Source of the DNA: Ceratodon purpureus
Lineage: Eukaryota > Streptophyta > Bryopsida > Pseudoditrichales > Ditrichaceae
Assembly: GCA_014871385.1 (NCBI GenBank)
Contig: CM026424.1
Location: forward strand, 14,722,892 to 14,786,891
Direction: 5' to 3'
DNA: 64,000 nucleotides
The notes beneath the pieces are model-generated. The model was not told where the DNA came from, did no database searches, and saw only the letters and a program-made list of their open reading frames with translations. Shown here piece by piece: positions 51,171 to 62,083 of this stretch (within the stretch, counting starts at the first letter, position 1; each line of letters opens with the position of its first letter). The position numbers and the translations under genes were made by a program.

Positions 51171-53344
51171 GCATTCCTGTATGCCTGAGAAATCTGTAGG
51201 CCCGTACAGGCGAGACAGAACTAGGCTACAATTTGATTTCCAGAACCGTTTGTTACCTACATAGCCGGAGGATATTGATTCTGTGAGAAGGTTGTGCTTA
51301 TTTTGTTCGGCATCCTTAGTGTGACAGGTATTTTATTCCCAAGCACAAACAGACTGATCTGTAGACTACTTCGACTGTATTGACTCTTTGGACCTATATG
51401 TGCACACAAGTATTGAGTTCTCTTTGAAAGTTGGCAGTTTTACTCTTCAAATTTGTAAACAGGCATATGATGGGCGATCACAGCACATGAGAAAGAACAG
51501 TATGAAAGTGCGCAGTCTGCTAACCCTTTTGTGGCTTAGTGGCTAAATTTTCGACTGATCTTCAACCTATCAATATCTAGCCAGGACATCCCGTTCGCCA
51601 CTCCGATGTGTTGGTGGAAGTTTTCTTACTTGAAAAACTACGGATGGTGAGAACATACAGAAATGGAGATCGTAGAACCTAACCCGGCCGTAGTTGTGAA
51701 TACTTTTGTACATTCTCACATTATTTTGTGATGCTTCATATCTTGACATGCAGACATGTGTGTTGACGTATAGTTTGGTTTTCGGAAACGATCATCGAAG
51801 AACTGCGACTTGTTGCAACTCCTCCAGAAGCTCCTGCACCAGGTTCTCGAAAATCATCTCGTCTAGCTCCTGGCCCACTTCATACACTTCGACCAATGTA
51901 GGATCCTGATCTTTTAAGTCCCTCTCTAGAACGAGTTGCACTGTTGTGCAGATACCATTCGAAGCAGGAGCGGGACAAGTCTGCAGCTTATTCCAAACCT
52001 TTTGCACCAGTGCCTGTCCCTTGAGCTCATGCCCATCTCTTAACGTGGTCAGATAGATCCCTAGCTGTGCGCATTCCCGCAACACCAGCTCATGTCTCAG
52101 GAGCTCTTCAACGAAATCACACAGGATATGTCGATCCATAACTCTCCTCTTGTTTCTCTGCTCAGCTGTGAATTTCCTCTTCAAAAGAACGACCTCAGGG
52201 AAGTCTTCTTGATGCTTGTATCGTGTATAAGGTCGCTGAACAATGTGCTCATGGGTTGCGTCCAGGAGATGTCTCTCCACCCTAATGAACACTCGCTCCT
52301 CCTCTCGGCTCTCCAAAACCCTACCCTGGCGATTAGAGATTACGATGTCATCGTCATGCGGGAGAAGGATTTTCGGTCTCTTGGGTTTATCAATGCGGGG
52401 CCAATCTAGCAACGAATGGTTCCTCTCGACAGCTGCCTTTGAAGCTCTCGCAAGCTGGTGAAGAGTGCGGGCTCCCCATTCATTCCACCGGTGGGCACAC
52501 TCCAACGCATCCAACGCATCTGCAAGCTCACATGTGAAAGGGTCAGTTGAAATCTGCACTTCATTCATGTTTATGGTTTAGGATCACATGCTAGCGGGTA
52601 GTTTTGCTGTGTCTCTTGTATTTGACATGCACAATCATGGCTGATGGGTGTTCTTGCTCTACATTGTATAATTTCAGGTCATGGAATGAGTCATCTACAT
52701 GATGCAATGTAGCTGGAATTCATGGCGAATATGTGGGAACCAGCTTTGCAGGGTTAAGGTGGAGCTTTCTGGAAGCTTTTCGCATACCTTGAAGGATGGC
52801 AGTGGTTTCTGGTGCTGTAGCAAAGGGACGGCTCCGAGTAAGTGAGCTGACCAGCGTCGACCTTGAGTTGGGTCGCTCACTTCCGATCTGATAACGTGGT
52901 CTTGTTGTTTCGTTGCATCCTTCGACTTCTTCGAGTCGTGATCTCCATTCTTGGAAATAGTTCCCTGTTGTGGTCTGCATTTTAGCCAGCTCCTTAGTCC
53001 ATTTTGTGCTGATGTTAGGGTATGAGTGTAAGCATTACAGCCCTAGCAGAGGAGCTTGGACACAGGTCTAGGGTTAAGAGGTCTTGCTCGTAAAGAATGA
53101 CGAACATATGAAGCAGAAATGGTTTTTGTATCTCTGCAATTTGCACAAGACCTAATAAGATTTCTAGAACTCATCTGATGTCTCGCAAAAAATAATTCCA
53201 TGAAGGTTAGTTCGGTCATTCTTACCTCTGAACGGCTGATGAAGTGCTTGTCCTCATTGCTGAGAGCCGCTGTCTTGGTTTTGTTCATGAACCTGTTTCT
53301 GTTGCTAGCAAAATGCTGTTTGTGGCTTCTCATTATTACAATTT
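51171..53344 (-). pseudogene. Inverted, 5'-truncated duplicate of the DUF4378 gene
   Basis: Minus-strand copy of 9401-11613. It contains exon 4 (52553-51792), exon 3 (52964-52788) and the end of exon 2 (from 53344), but no exon 1, no start region and no matching promoter. Exon 4 is still open over 258 codons, yet has lost 13 codons where 41 bases are replaced by TA (junction near 52279): the deleted residues RDLLVGSGLTNGD are the first conserved motif of the domain. One Glu in the early helix is Asp. It could be transcribed from new upstream sequence as a short protein, but as it stands it is a truncated duplicate. Confidence 0.87.
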
Positions 53345-54712
53345 GCGCACAATTCACACCTCACGAAAAACTAGACAGAAGTCACAGAACCATCCATGTA
53401 AATGTGCTCATCCATATCACTGTCACTCTTTTGTAATGCACCTTCATCCAAATGCGAGTGATTTCATCCAATTTTTTGCCCATTTTTTCTTGCGTAAATG
53501 TAGCCACTCCCAAAGTGAGGTCTACAGCCACGCGAAAATTCACCAAAATTTTTAACGCTCAAACGATTACTGGAAGTGAACAGTAATTTGATACACCTCA
53601 TACTGCAAGAGTCCCTTCCAAACAAAGGCCAAAGCAAGAGTGACAGTTATTGTCACTGATAACCTACTTTTAGACTACTGTCCAAGCACGGGACCCTAAA
53701 CGCCGACAAGACAAGACCCTAAAACCGCTAGAGACAGATCGCTTCCATATGATCCACAACGAAAGAGTAAATATTACCCAGAATATTACCCTAAACCCTA
53801 AACCCTAAAGGTAGCAGGGTCTCATATATAACTTGTTTGTAAAAGTGGATTCATCCCCCAGCCACACGACTCCCTCCGGTAGCTTAATCACACATCCACG
53901 ACTCCCTCGGCTGGCGCAGCCCAAAGTTCTCTTCCGAGGGACAGAATTCTAAACTCAAACTGAAAAATACGGCAGACTTGGTGATTCCTGTTGGTGTCTG
54001 GTCCTTGCTTTCCGTAACCTGGGGATATTCACCAAGTCTGACAATGGAGCAGAATAATTGTTGCGCAACCAGCCATGCATCAAATTGTGAGACTGTGCAG
54101 GAACTGCAAATATCAATGCTTGTGTCTGCCTGCACAAATATCTGTCATGGAGGAGAGGCAAACTTCAACCATTGCAGGAATCCATTACTTCTAATTCCAA
54201 GTGTCTACCAAATTGAAAGCTTTCTATCATTCTGGAAATTGTTCAACTTTTAGCTACATATCAAACCGTGACGTTCATTCTGGTATACTGTGCAACATCC
54301 ACGTCAAGCTCACAGCTCTCTCTACATATCTTTACATAAGTCATTGCCTCACAAAAATGACAAACTGCACAATGTTCCCAGCCATGAAATAGGTCTATTT
54401 CCAGCCAACAATCAGTTGTGTGCTACACTCGTAACATGAAGTAAAGTAACTTCTAACGACCATAAGCTCGTTGAAAAGCCCTCCACCTGGTCCTCCCACA
54501 CAGCGCAGTTCGTTATGACCAGAGCTCTCCCGCTAACGGAGGCCATCCCTCCACTTTATCACGCCATTGTCAAAGAAAATCGCAAACAAGCAAAGCCGGT
54601 GTCAAAGTTACAAGGTATTGGTTTCACAGTTTGTAATGACGTGTGGTCTGGAGGGCCAAAACCCGCGGCAGAAACCCAACCCAGGACCACTAGCTTTGAC
54701 AACCCCTACATC
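53345..54712. other. Spacer with a telomere-type motif
   Basis: No coding region recognised. Contains three CCCTAAA units at 53789-53809. The stretch next to 54713 is likely the 3' flank of the kinase-like gene. Confidence 0.5.
53789..53809 (-). repeat. Interstitial telomere-like repeat (CCCTAAA)3
   Basis: Three perfect units of the plant telomere repeat, followed by GG. The reverse-orientation triplet TTTAGGG occurs at 56507-56527. Confidence 0.9.
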
Positions 54713-57700
54713 TTAGGTCAACAAATTGAGAAATTCCCGGTCTCGCGCTTTAGCATGATTTATAGCAGCGCTTAGTTTGATTTTCATGTCCTGCGGGGTT
54801 CTAGGGTCATCAATTAGACCCCTCAACGGGTCATCTACTCTCGGCAGTGAGAGCAGCCATGAAAAGCTTAGTCCTAGAGAAACCCAATCGTCAGCCGGTA
54901 CATACACTCCAGCCCCTGGTGTCCAATATGGAGAGCGGAACTCGGGAGTTCCAACATACTGCTTCAGCTGCACCGAATCACCTGCAAGACAACTTATATC
55001 AAAGTCATTTAGGACCAACTGCTCATCAATCAAAAGCATATTGTCTGGCTTTATATCCCGATGCAGAAGGGAGCACACATGTAGCCCAGATAGAGCTTTC
55101 TCCATTGCTGTCCAGAACTCTGCAAGTTGCTCCCATGACATACTGGAAATGCATCTGCCGCAGCCTTTCAACTTAATGAACGCAAGCCCCTCCACACCTT
55201 TTACGATCCCATTTACACCTTGGTCCATAACCCTGATATTGGATGCTCTGCCATCGACTGCACGGAGGTTTCGTTTCTCATTCTGAATGCTATTATGAGG
55301 CCCCACCTTAAACACAGCATCTTCTTCTCCCACCTGAATGATCAGAGATTTGCTACCCCTAGCAACGATACGTGCTTGCTCCATATCTAGGCATGTACCA
55401 TCGTCTGTCATGAAGGCAACAGGGATTATTGGCACATCGTTCATGCGGCACAAAGTGTCTATGTACCTTGTCAGGCACCTAAAACCAGATGGGGGTTCTC
55501 GATCCAACAGGTCTGCCAACATAACATCTTTGTCGCTTGGATTATCATCTAAGATCTCATCGAGACGAGGGCATATCTGTGCAGAGGGCATCAGACCTTT
55601 GGCTGGAATCTGAGGAGCCACTTGACAACGGATCATACGGCGTTCGGAATCATACTCCAACTTTGCAAACCAAATGCACTCAATTCGATTGAGGAAAGTG
55701 CACAAGAAAGTACCCCCAGCACCCTCTTTGAGTAACTTGGCCCTGATAATGTTGTGAAGCTTGCCAAATGCAGCCTTGTTGCTCAAAATTCCAGTCGGAT
55801 CATTTAAAGCATTTGATGAACCATTGACAGCCTTCATCTCTGAAGGATGTTCCATGTTACGAACATATACGCGCAAGTCTCCCCGTGCACTATCATGGAA
55901 AGTGTGATCCTCACCTAACACAAAAACCTCTTCCTGCCCTTGTGCAGATGCCCTCATTATGGTCAGGGCATGACTATAATAAACTTGCTCAAGATCAGCC
56001 TGAGACCTATTCCGACTTCTCTTCATGCGTACGATATCACCGGCAGGTTTGTTCCTCGCAATATGCCATAGATGGAGATAACGTAAATCTGCCAGCAATG
56101 CCCTCTCTGGATCCAACAACATATCCACATGCTCTGTAGTGCATGGCACACCTCCTTTCTCGACTTCATGTTCCCATAAAGTTACCTCCTGAACCTCATC
56201 CACAGGAATAGGAATAGAATCAGTATATGCCGTCTTATGTCTCTTAGCCTTCCGGAATGATAACTCCGCAACAAACTCCTCGAACAAACGCCTGTCCACT
56301 GCAAATCATTCCTCCGAATTAAGCTTTCAAGGACTGAAAATCTGCTTTCAAACCCTAAAACGATTACTAACAATCACTTGCCCCCATGTACAGCCACTAA
56401 GTGATGAAGAGGATGAGAAAGAAGAGTCAGCCGGCCATCACACAAGGATACAACATTGCAGTCACTCTTGCCAGTTCAGAGCGCAGGACGGACTCACTAC
56501 GGTGAAGGGTTTAGGGTTTAGGGTTTAGAGCCTGATAGGAGAAAGCTTCCACTATCAAGTCCTTGTATTAGCTGAATAAATCCCAAGATCAAGTTAAGGA
56601 TGCAAAAAAATCTGGGTCCACGTAGCATCGGACACTTTCAGGAAACCGATCGCCACAGATTTAAAGGTCAAGGTGTGAACAAACCCTACGTGCACAAAGC
56701 AGCAAAGATGACAGTTCACTGCAAGAGATAATCTTAAACCCTAAGACGTTCATTGCAAAAAAAAATCATAGCTACTGGGAGCTTAGTAGAATCTGCAGGA
56801 CGAGGACGAAAATCAGAACCATTCAAATCCTACAAAGAAAGTACGATTATTCAATTACTGCACAAGAGGTGACAAACTCAATCAAACTCGCAAAAGCACA
56901 GAAAGAGGATCACACACAACGTCACAAAATTCATCTTTTCAAAGGAAAAAACTTAACCAAAAAAAAAAACAGTCTACAGAAGTCTGAATTTGCCTTCAAA
57001 CCAACTCAAAAACTCTTACAATAACCCTAAGAAACTGATCCAGTAACACTATAATATCTCTCACACATGACTGTCAAGAGTTTCATTTAAACAGCATCAT
57101 TGTACAGGTTCTAAAGAACATACCTACTAAATGTGCAGCTGGTTGTACAGACCCTAGGACAAGCACCGCGGTGTCCTCCGATTCTCCTGCTGTGGATCCA
57201 TTTGCTGCCCTTATCTTTTCAATGGTTATGCCGTCATCTGCACCTACCTTACCAAAAAACTCTGGACGCAGGTTGATCCGTTTAGTGATTCTGGAAATAT
57301 CGAGCGTCCCCTGGTCATCGGTAGCAAACTCCATCCATGTCAGCCCCTCAGCGGAACGGAGCCAAATCATAGCTACTGGGAGCTTAGTAGAATCTGCAGG
57401 ACGAGGACGAAAATCAGAACCATTCAAATCCTACAAAGAAAGTACGATTATTCAATTACTGCACAAGAGGTGACAAACTCAATCAAACTCGCAAAAGCAC
57501 AGAAAGAGGATCACACACAACGTCACAAAATTCATCTTTTCAAAGGAAAAAACTTAACCACAAAAAAAACAGTCTACAGAAGTCTGAATTTGCCTTCAAA
57601 CCAACTCAAAAACTCTTACAATAACCCTAAGAAACTGATCCAGTAACACTATAATATCTCTCACACATGACTGTCAAGAGTTTCATTTAAACAGCATCAT

Positions 57701-57976
57701 TGTACAGGTTCTAAAGAACATACCTACTAAATGTGCAGCTGGCTGTGCAGACCCTAGGACAGGCACCGCGGTGTCCTCCGATTCTCCTGCTGTGGATCCA
57801 TTTGCTAGCCTTATCATTTCAATGGTTATGCCGTCATTTGCACCTGCCTTACCAAGAAACTCTGGACGCAGGTTGATCCGTTTAGTGATTCTGGAAATAT
57901 CGAGCGTCCCCTGGTCATCGGTAGCAAACTCCATCCATGCCACCTCAGCGAAACAGAGCCAAATTTTTGGCCTCAT
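54713..57976 (-). CDS. Header/nuclease-like/kinase protein, Crinkler-type architecture suspected
   Basis: Main exon 56298-54713 encodes about 528 residues. The C-terminal 220 form a protein kinase-like domain: beta-3 Lys in AVFKVG (331), catalytic loop HRDIKPDN (413-420), DFD in place of DFG (432-434) and an activation-segment end GTPEFRSPYW. A canonical Gly-rich loop is weak. Residues 120-160 read VLGEDHTFHDSARGDLRVYV and, shortly after, SEMKAV, an arrangement (D-x12-E-x-K) reminiscent of PD-(D/E)XK nucleases. Upstream, a small exon (57976-57724 or the duplicate 57430-57124) ends phase 1 and joins G|TG to give PAAHLVV-DRRLFEEF. It could form a ubiquitin-like header with the HLVV ending seen in Crinkler-type effectors. 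The kinase call is good; header and nuclease are inference. Both header exons cannot be used together in frame. Confidence 0.65.
56507..56527 (+). repeat. Interstitial telomere-like repeat (GGGTTTA)3
   Basis: Three perfect units in the intron or leader just upstream of the kinase exon. As a telo-box cluster it may be regulatory; it is too short to be a telomere remnant by itself. Confidence 0.9.
56764..57960 (-). repeat. Tandem 600-bp duplication of the header exon
   Basis: Unit 1 57364-57960, unit 2 56764-57363, both starting (plus strand) AAATCATAGCTACTGGGAGC or its truncated counterpart and ending GAGCC. Each holds most of the header exon plus the intron before the next unit; a 65-bp start of a third exon copy remains at 56767-56829. 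The exon copies differ at about ten residues (for example FFGKVGADD versus FLGKAGAND), while intron bases are nearly unchanged. Confidence 0.92.
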
Positions 57977-59490
57977 CGTGGAAGTTATTCTGCGGCCAAG
58001 AGAAGAGAAATATCAAAGCCCTAATTGAAAGCCTAACAAGCAACACGGGAGACAGAGGATAAGTCCGTAAAGAGCCGGCAGCCGGTAGAATAAGAACCAG
58101 AGTTTCTGCGACTTCTCTTTTCCTTTCTCTCAGTCCCCAAGAAACCCCAGAGGTGCAGAACAACAACAAGAAGACGAGAAAAACCATAAATTCTACGTAT
58201 GAAGTTCACAACACAAATAATATGTAATAATATATTTTATAGCCTTCACTGCCTTTTTATATCATTTCCACCTTGCCTACTTGCTTTTATTTTTAAGTTT
58301 ATAAACTTAAAAGTACACTTATCTTTTACTTTATGAACTTAAAATACATGATCTTTTACTTTATGGTCGTAAAAATACATGTACCAATCAATTTGTTTCT
58401 AAAATGGAAACTAGAAACTATTGCTTGACCTCAAAGTTATCTCCCTCCAAATTATGGTTCTTACAAAAGTCCTTTTTTAGAAAGTTATAGGTAAAATTAA
58501 CAAAGTCGGGAGTACAACATTACATAACACTTAACACATAACACTTACTAGTCTTAATTTTAAGGGAGCAGAAATCTCCATAACACATATAGAGTTTTAA
58601 CACTTATCAAGGTAACACTTATCGAGGTTTGACTGTACGCACGAAGCGAACAGAGCACGACAGCGAGAGACAGCGCCAGCGACCCCAAGAGGCGTGAGAG
58701 ACAAGGATGAGACATTGAGGACGGCTGTGCAGATCGTCCCCCTTTCTTATCCCCTCAACGCCTAAGGCTTTTTTTGGTTCAAAAATATCATCCGTTTTGA
58801 AGCTTTGTAGATCTAAGGTTGATTGTCCTAAAACCCATCATTTAAGCTACTTCCACTATTTCTGGACAAGCTATTAACAAGGTGATATTTTTCCCACTCA
58901 ATTGACTCATTCTATTTACAAAACCATTTAGAAATGTCAAAAAAATTGCAAGAAAAAATGAAAAAAAAAACATCTAAAGTTGAACCTCCTTCTACAAAAA
59001 TGCTTCTCAATCACTCATTTATTCTTGGATTGATATGAAATTTTATCCACACATACGAGACTAATATGCACAACCTTTGTTTTTTTAAATTTGAAAACAG
59101 AGTTTGTATGAAGAAGATATGAGCCGCCAAAATTCACTATAGTTCCAAATACCAAGATATTGAACTATGAATTGCTTCCAAACAATTCAAAACAACTTGG
59201 ATTGACATGGAAATTTTACCACAATAAGTACACTTCAAGAGGAAGAAAAATCAACAAATTTATTTGAAAACAAACATTAGATGAAGGAGATAAAAGCCCC
59301 CAAAGTTGCAGCCTTGAAATGCAATTTGGTGGACTCAAATTGGGCTATGAACTTGCATTAGCCTCCAAAACTTTAGTTTATCTTGGACTAATTTGAAATT
59401 TTTATCACACAAATTAAAAGAGATTGCACAACTTTCCCAATAAGTTTGATTGAATTTGGATCTTGGATGCAAAAGTTCCAGCACTTCAAA
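57977..59490. other. 5' flank of the header/kinase gene and AT-rich spacer
   Basis: 57977-58190 is moderately GC-rich and may be the leader or promoter of the minus-strand gene. Beyond it lies AT-rich sequence with no gene, ending where the second copy of the 1.25-kb repeat starts. Confidence 0.5.
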
Positions 59491-60740
59491 CTAATGGACC
59501 CATCTCCCAATGCCGTCACTAAGCCCTATAATAAGTCACATCTAGGTAATGTGTGTTTTTGTGGGTGATATATCTATGATTTTGAAGATTGTGTGGGTTT
59601 TGGGGGTGGGGGTGTAATTTCCGTTGTTAGGCTCGAGATGGAGCGTCAACTGTTATGTGTTGAGTCGGGTTCACGTTTTGAGTGCAGGGAATTTTGTAAT
59701 TAGAGCCACTTATTACTTATTACCGTGAGGTAGAAGCACATATTACCGTGGTTGGGTAGCAGGTTCATAAATAATTCTAATATAATAATTTCTAACATAA
59801 TGGATATTTTAAGGATATAAAATAAAATATGATAAGTTATTTTTATGAATACTTTTCTATTTACATCTATTTAGAGTGGTTTTTTTCCTAAATAGGAAAA
59901 TCAAAAAAGTCAATTTTTAAGAGACAATTTAATTTTATTGTGAATATCTATACATTTGGACGAAGCTGCTGCCCAAGTATGGTACCACCAATTTCAGGGC
60001 ATGTAAAAAGACCATGAATAGAAAGAATGACGAAATTCTTATAGCAAGAATTTTTCTTCCGGAATGCAAATTTTTTCATGATTTGATTTTCATGGTTGAG
60101 ATTATTATTATTTTTTGAAGTGAAAATTATTTCAAACTCCTTATACTTATGTAGAAATTTCCTTATCCAATTTACAGATGAGATACTAATTTCCACTTGT
60201 AATAAGGACCTAAAATCAAAAATGATTTCCTTCCAATATCTGAATGGCATATTTTCCTATGTTTGCTTTCTCATAATTATGATGGAGGCTTTGACACTTC
60301 AATTAAAGCTCTGTTGCCTTTGAATATACCTCGTCTTTTTATGATTCATAATTGAATTATTTGGTCACGCGCTTCTTTTCAATCCACATGTTTTCATTGA
60401 TTGTATCACCAAAATAGAATATGCCTTTGTAATGTATTATACATTTCAAAAGCATTTGCAAATGGGAGTTCTTAGAATCAGTGAATTGAAATATTACACC
60501 TTTTGACTACTTCTATGATACATTCCAATATTCTTCAACTAACACAATTCTCAATTTACTACTTTAGAAAAAAGTCATATGAATAATTTACATAATAAAT
60601 CACTGGAAGAAAATGATTACTTATCTAGGAATGAAACCAACAACTTATATTTTTCAAAAATATTACAAAACATTCTAAGGTAATAGAGTACTATAGTAAT
60701 AAGGATAAATTGAAATGGTCAAGTAAACATTTTGAAATCT
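59491..60740 (+). repeat. 1.25-kb direct repeat, copy 2 (partner 21681-22934)
   Basis: Near-identical to 21681-22934 in the same orientation. Its right end (TTTTGAAATCT) directly abuts the V-ATPase D pseudogene, so insertion of this element may have cut that pseudogene's 3' part. Confidence 0.92.
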
Positions 60741-60741
60741 T

Positions 60742-61042
60742 GATGAAGTGGCCGCCATTTGCTCTTCCAAGAACTTCTGATTCTTCTCCAGTTGCTTATC
60801 CACCTCATCCTTAGACTTGTATGCTTGCACCTTCTTCAACCTGTAAAACTCCTCCCTCTCCAGTTCATCGAGCTCGGTCCTGATGTACATCAATTAGGGT
60901 TTGGGGTTTATGGAACATGGATCCTGATTCTTCAACAGCTGATGCCCCTTCGTCGCCCCTAGCTATCAACCGAGTCTTCACCACTCCCATCATGGTGATG
61001 GTCGGCACAACATTCAGTCGCTGCCTGCGTGGATCCCGTCAT
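60742..61042 (-). pseudogene. V-ATPase subunit D pseudogene, internally deleted
   Basis: Read on the minus strand, ATG 61042 starts a sequence matching the intact gene at 62084: MTGSTQ, a 4-base duplication (GCAG) that shifts the frame, then RLNVVPTITMMGVVKTRL and GATKGHQLLK in shifted frames. After about 35 bp of unrelated sequence it resumes near the C-terminus with YIRTELDELEREEFYRLKKV, QAYKSKDEVDKQLEKNQKF. Roughly residues 35-190 are missing, so it cannot encode a rotor subunit. It is head-to-head with the functional gene, about 1 kb away. Confidence 0.87.
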
Positions 61043-62083
61043 CTTTCCCTACCAGTGACGTTTCTTCCAGTGCACCGCAACGAAAACCTCAACTTAATTC
61101 GAACAATCCCAATCAACGTCTCAACAAAAGTTCACACTAATTCCTACGCCCTAATCCGCTAAGCAACCACATGAACAACAACTGCTCTACTTCTCATGAC
61201 ACATACGGCCCACATAACCCTCCATTGAATATCACAGCTTCTCAAACACATGCTAACTCTCAATTTCGAAACTCAATTCAAGCTCATTGAATCATGTCTT
61301 TGGGATGCAATCTGAACAACGTTGAACATCACCACTGTACTGTACAGTACAGTACTGCACATGCAAAGGACGGAAATCCCCCAATTGGTGACTTAACAAA
61401 AAGTCCCAATTGGCGTCGAGATCAGTTGCCAAATTCAGCTTCTTTCTCCTTCAGATTAGTGCGTGCCAGCGTGGAGGTTTCTGAAGTCTTGATGAGAGCT
61501 TCACACCTTCCATTGATATCCGTCGCCGGCGTTGCCCGGATATGACATCCAGCTCCGCAAGTAACAAGTAACCGTGACTCGACATCGTCTCATTACTTGG
61601 CGATGGCGGAGTTGATCCATCGTATGTATCTCTCCTTCGATCATCGTTCACTCTTGTTTTCGGATCCTGGCAACTCGCAGAGTAGCATCACGGGAGCTTA
61701 CTAGTCAAGCTTTGAGTCAAGAAGGATAATAGAGAGACGAGCCGTTAGCTGGATTGATTCTTAAGTAAGAATTTTGTACTTGGTGGATCTTCTGGTAGCA
61801 GGGTCTTTGTGGGGAGGACGATCAGCTAGGGGGGTGCAGGTGAGAAATTGCTTCTGATTTCTTGGGGCGAATTCAATGGTTGTGTAGGACGTAACGTTTG
61901 GGGAGGGTTTTTTGGGGTTTGGTTTGGTGATTTAGATCATGAATTGGTTGTGAGGACGGTGATTAGATTTGAGGGTTATGGAGATTTTGGACTCCTTATC
62001 TTGAGGGTGATTTGTTGCGGAGGTGGTGATGGGTTGGGGGTTTCAATATAATGGGCAGGAGGAAGTGATACGACGGCATCAAG
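61043..62083. promoter_or_regulatory. VHA-D upstream region with a GTAC cluster
   Basis: Probable promoter and leader of the V-ATPase D gene. At 61334-61353 lies a perfect 20-bp palindrome, ACTGTACTGTACAGTACAGT, giving four GTAC cores at 5-bp spacing (to 61355). GTAC is the core bound by plant SBP/SPL factors and the copper-response element. G-rich leader sequence runs from about 61840 to the ATG. Confidence 0.45.

Noticed and set aside
54777-55286. 169-codon plus-strand frame
   Set aside because: Antisense to the kinase exon, whose catalytic motifs are on the minus strand.
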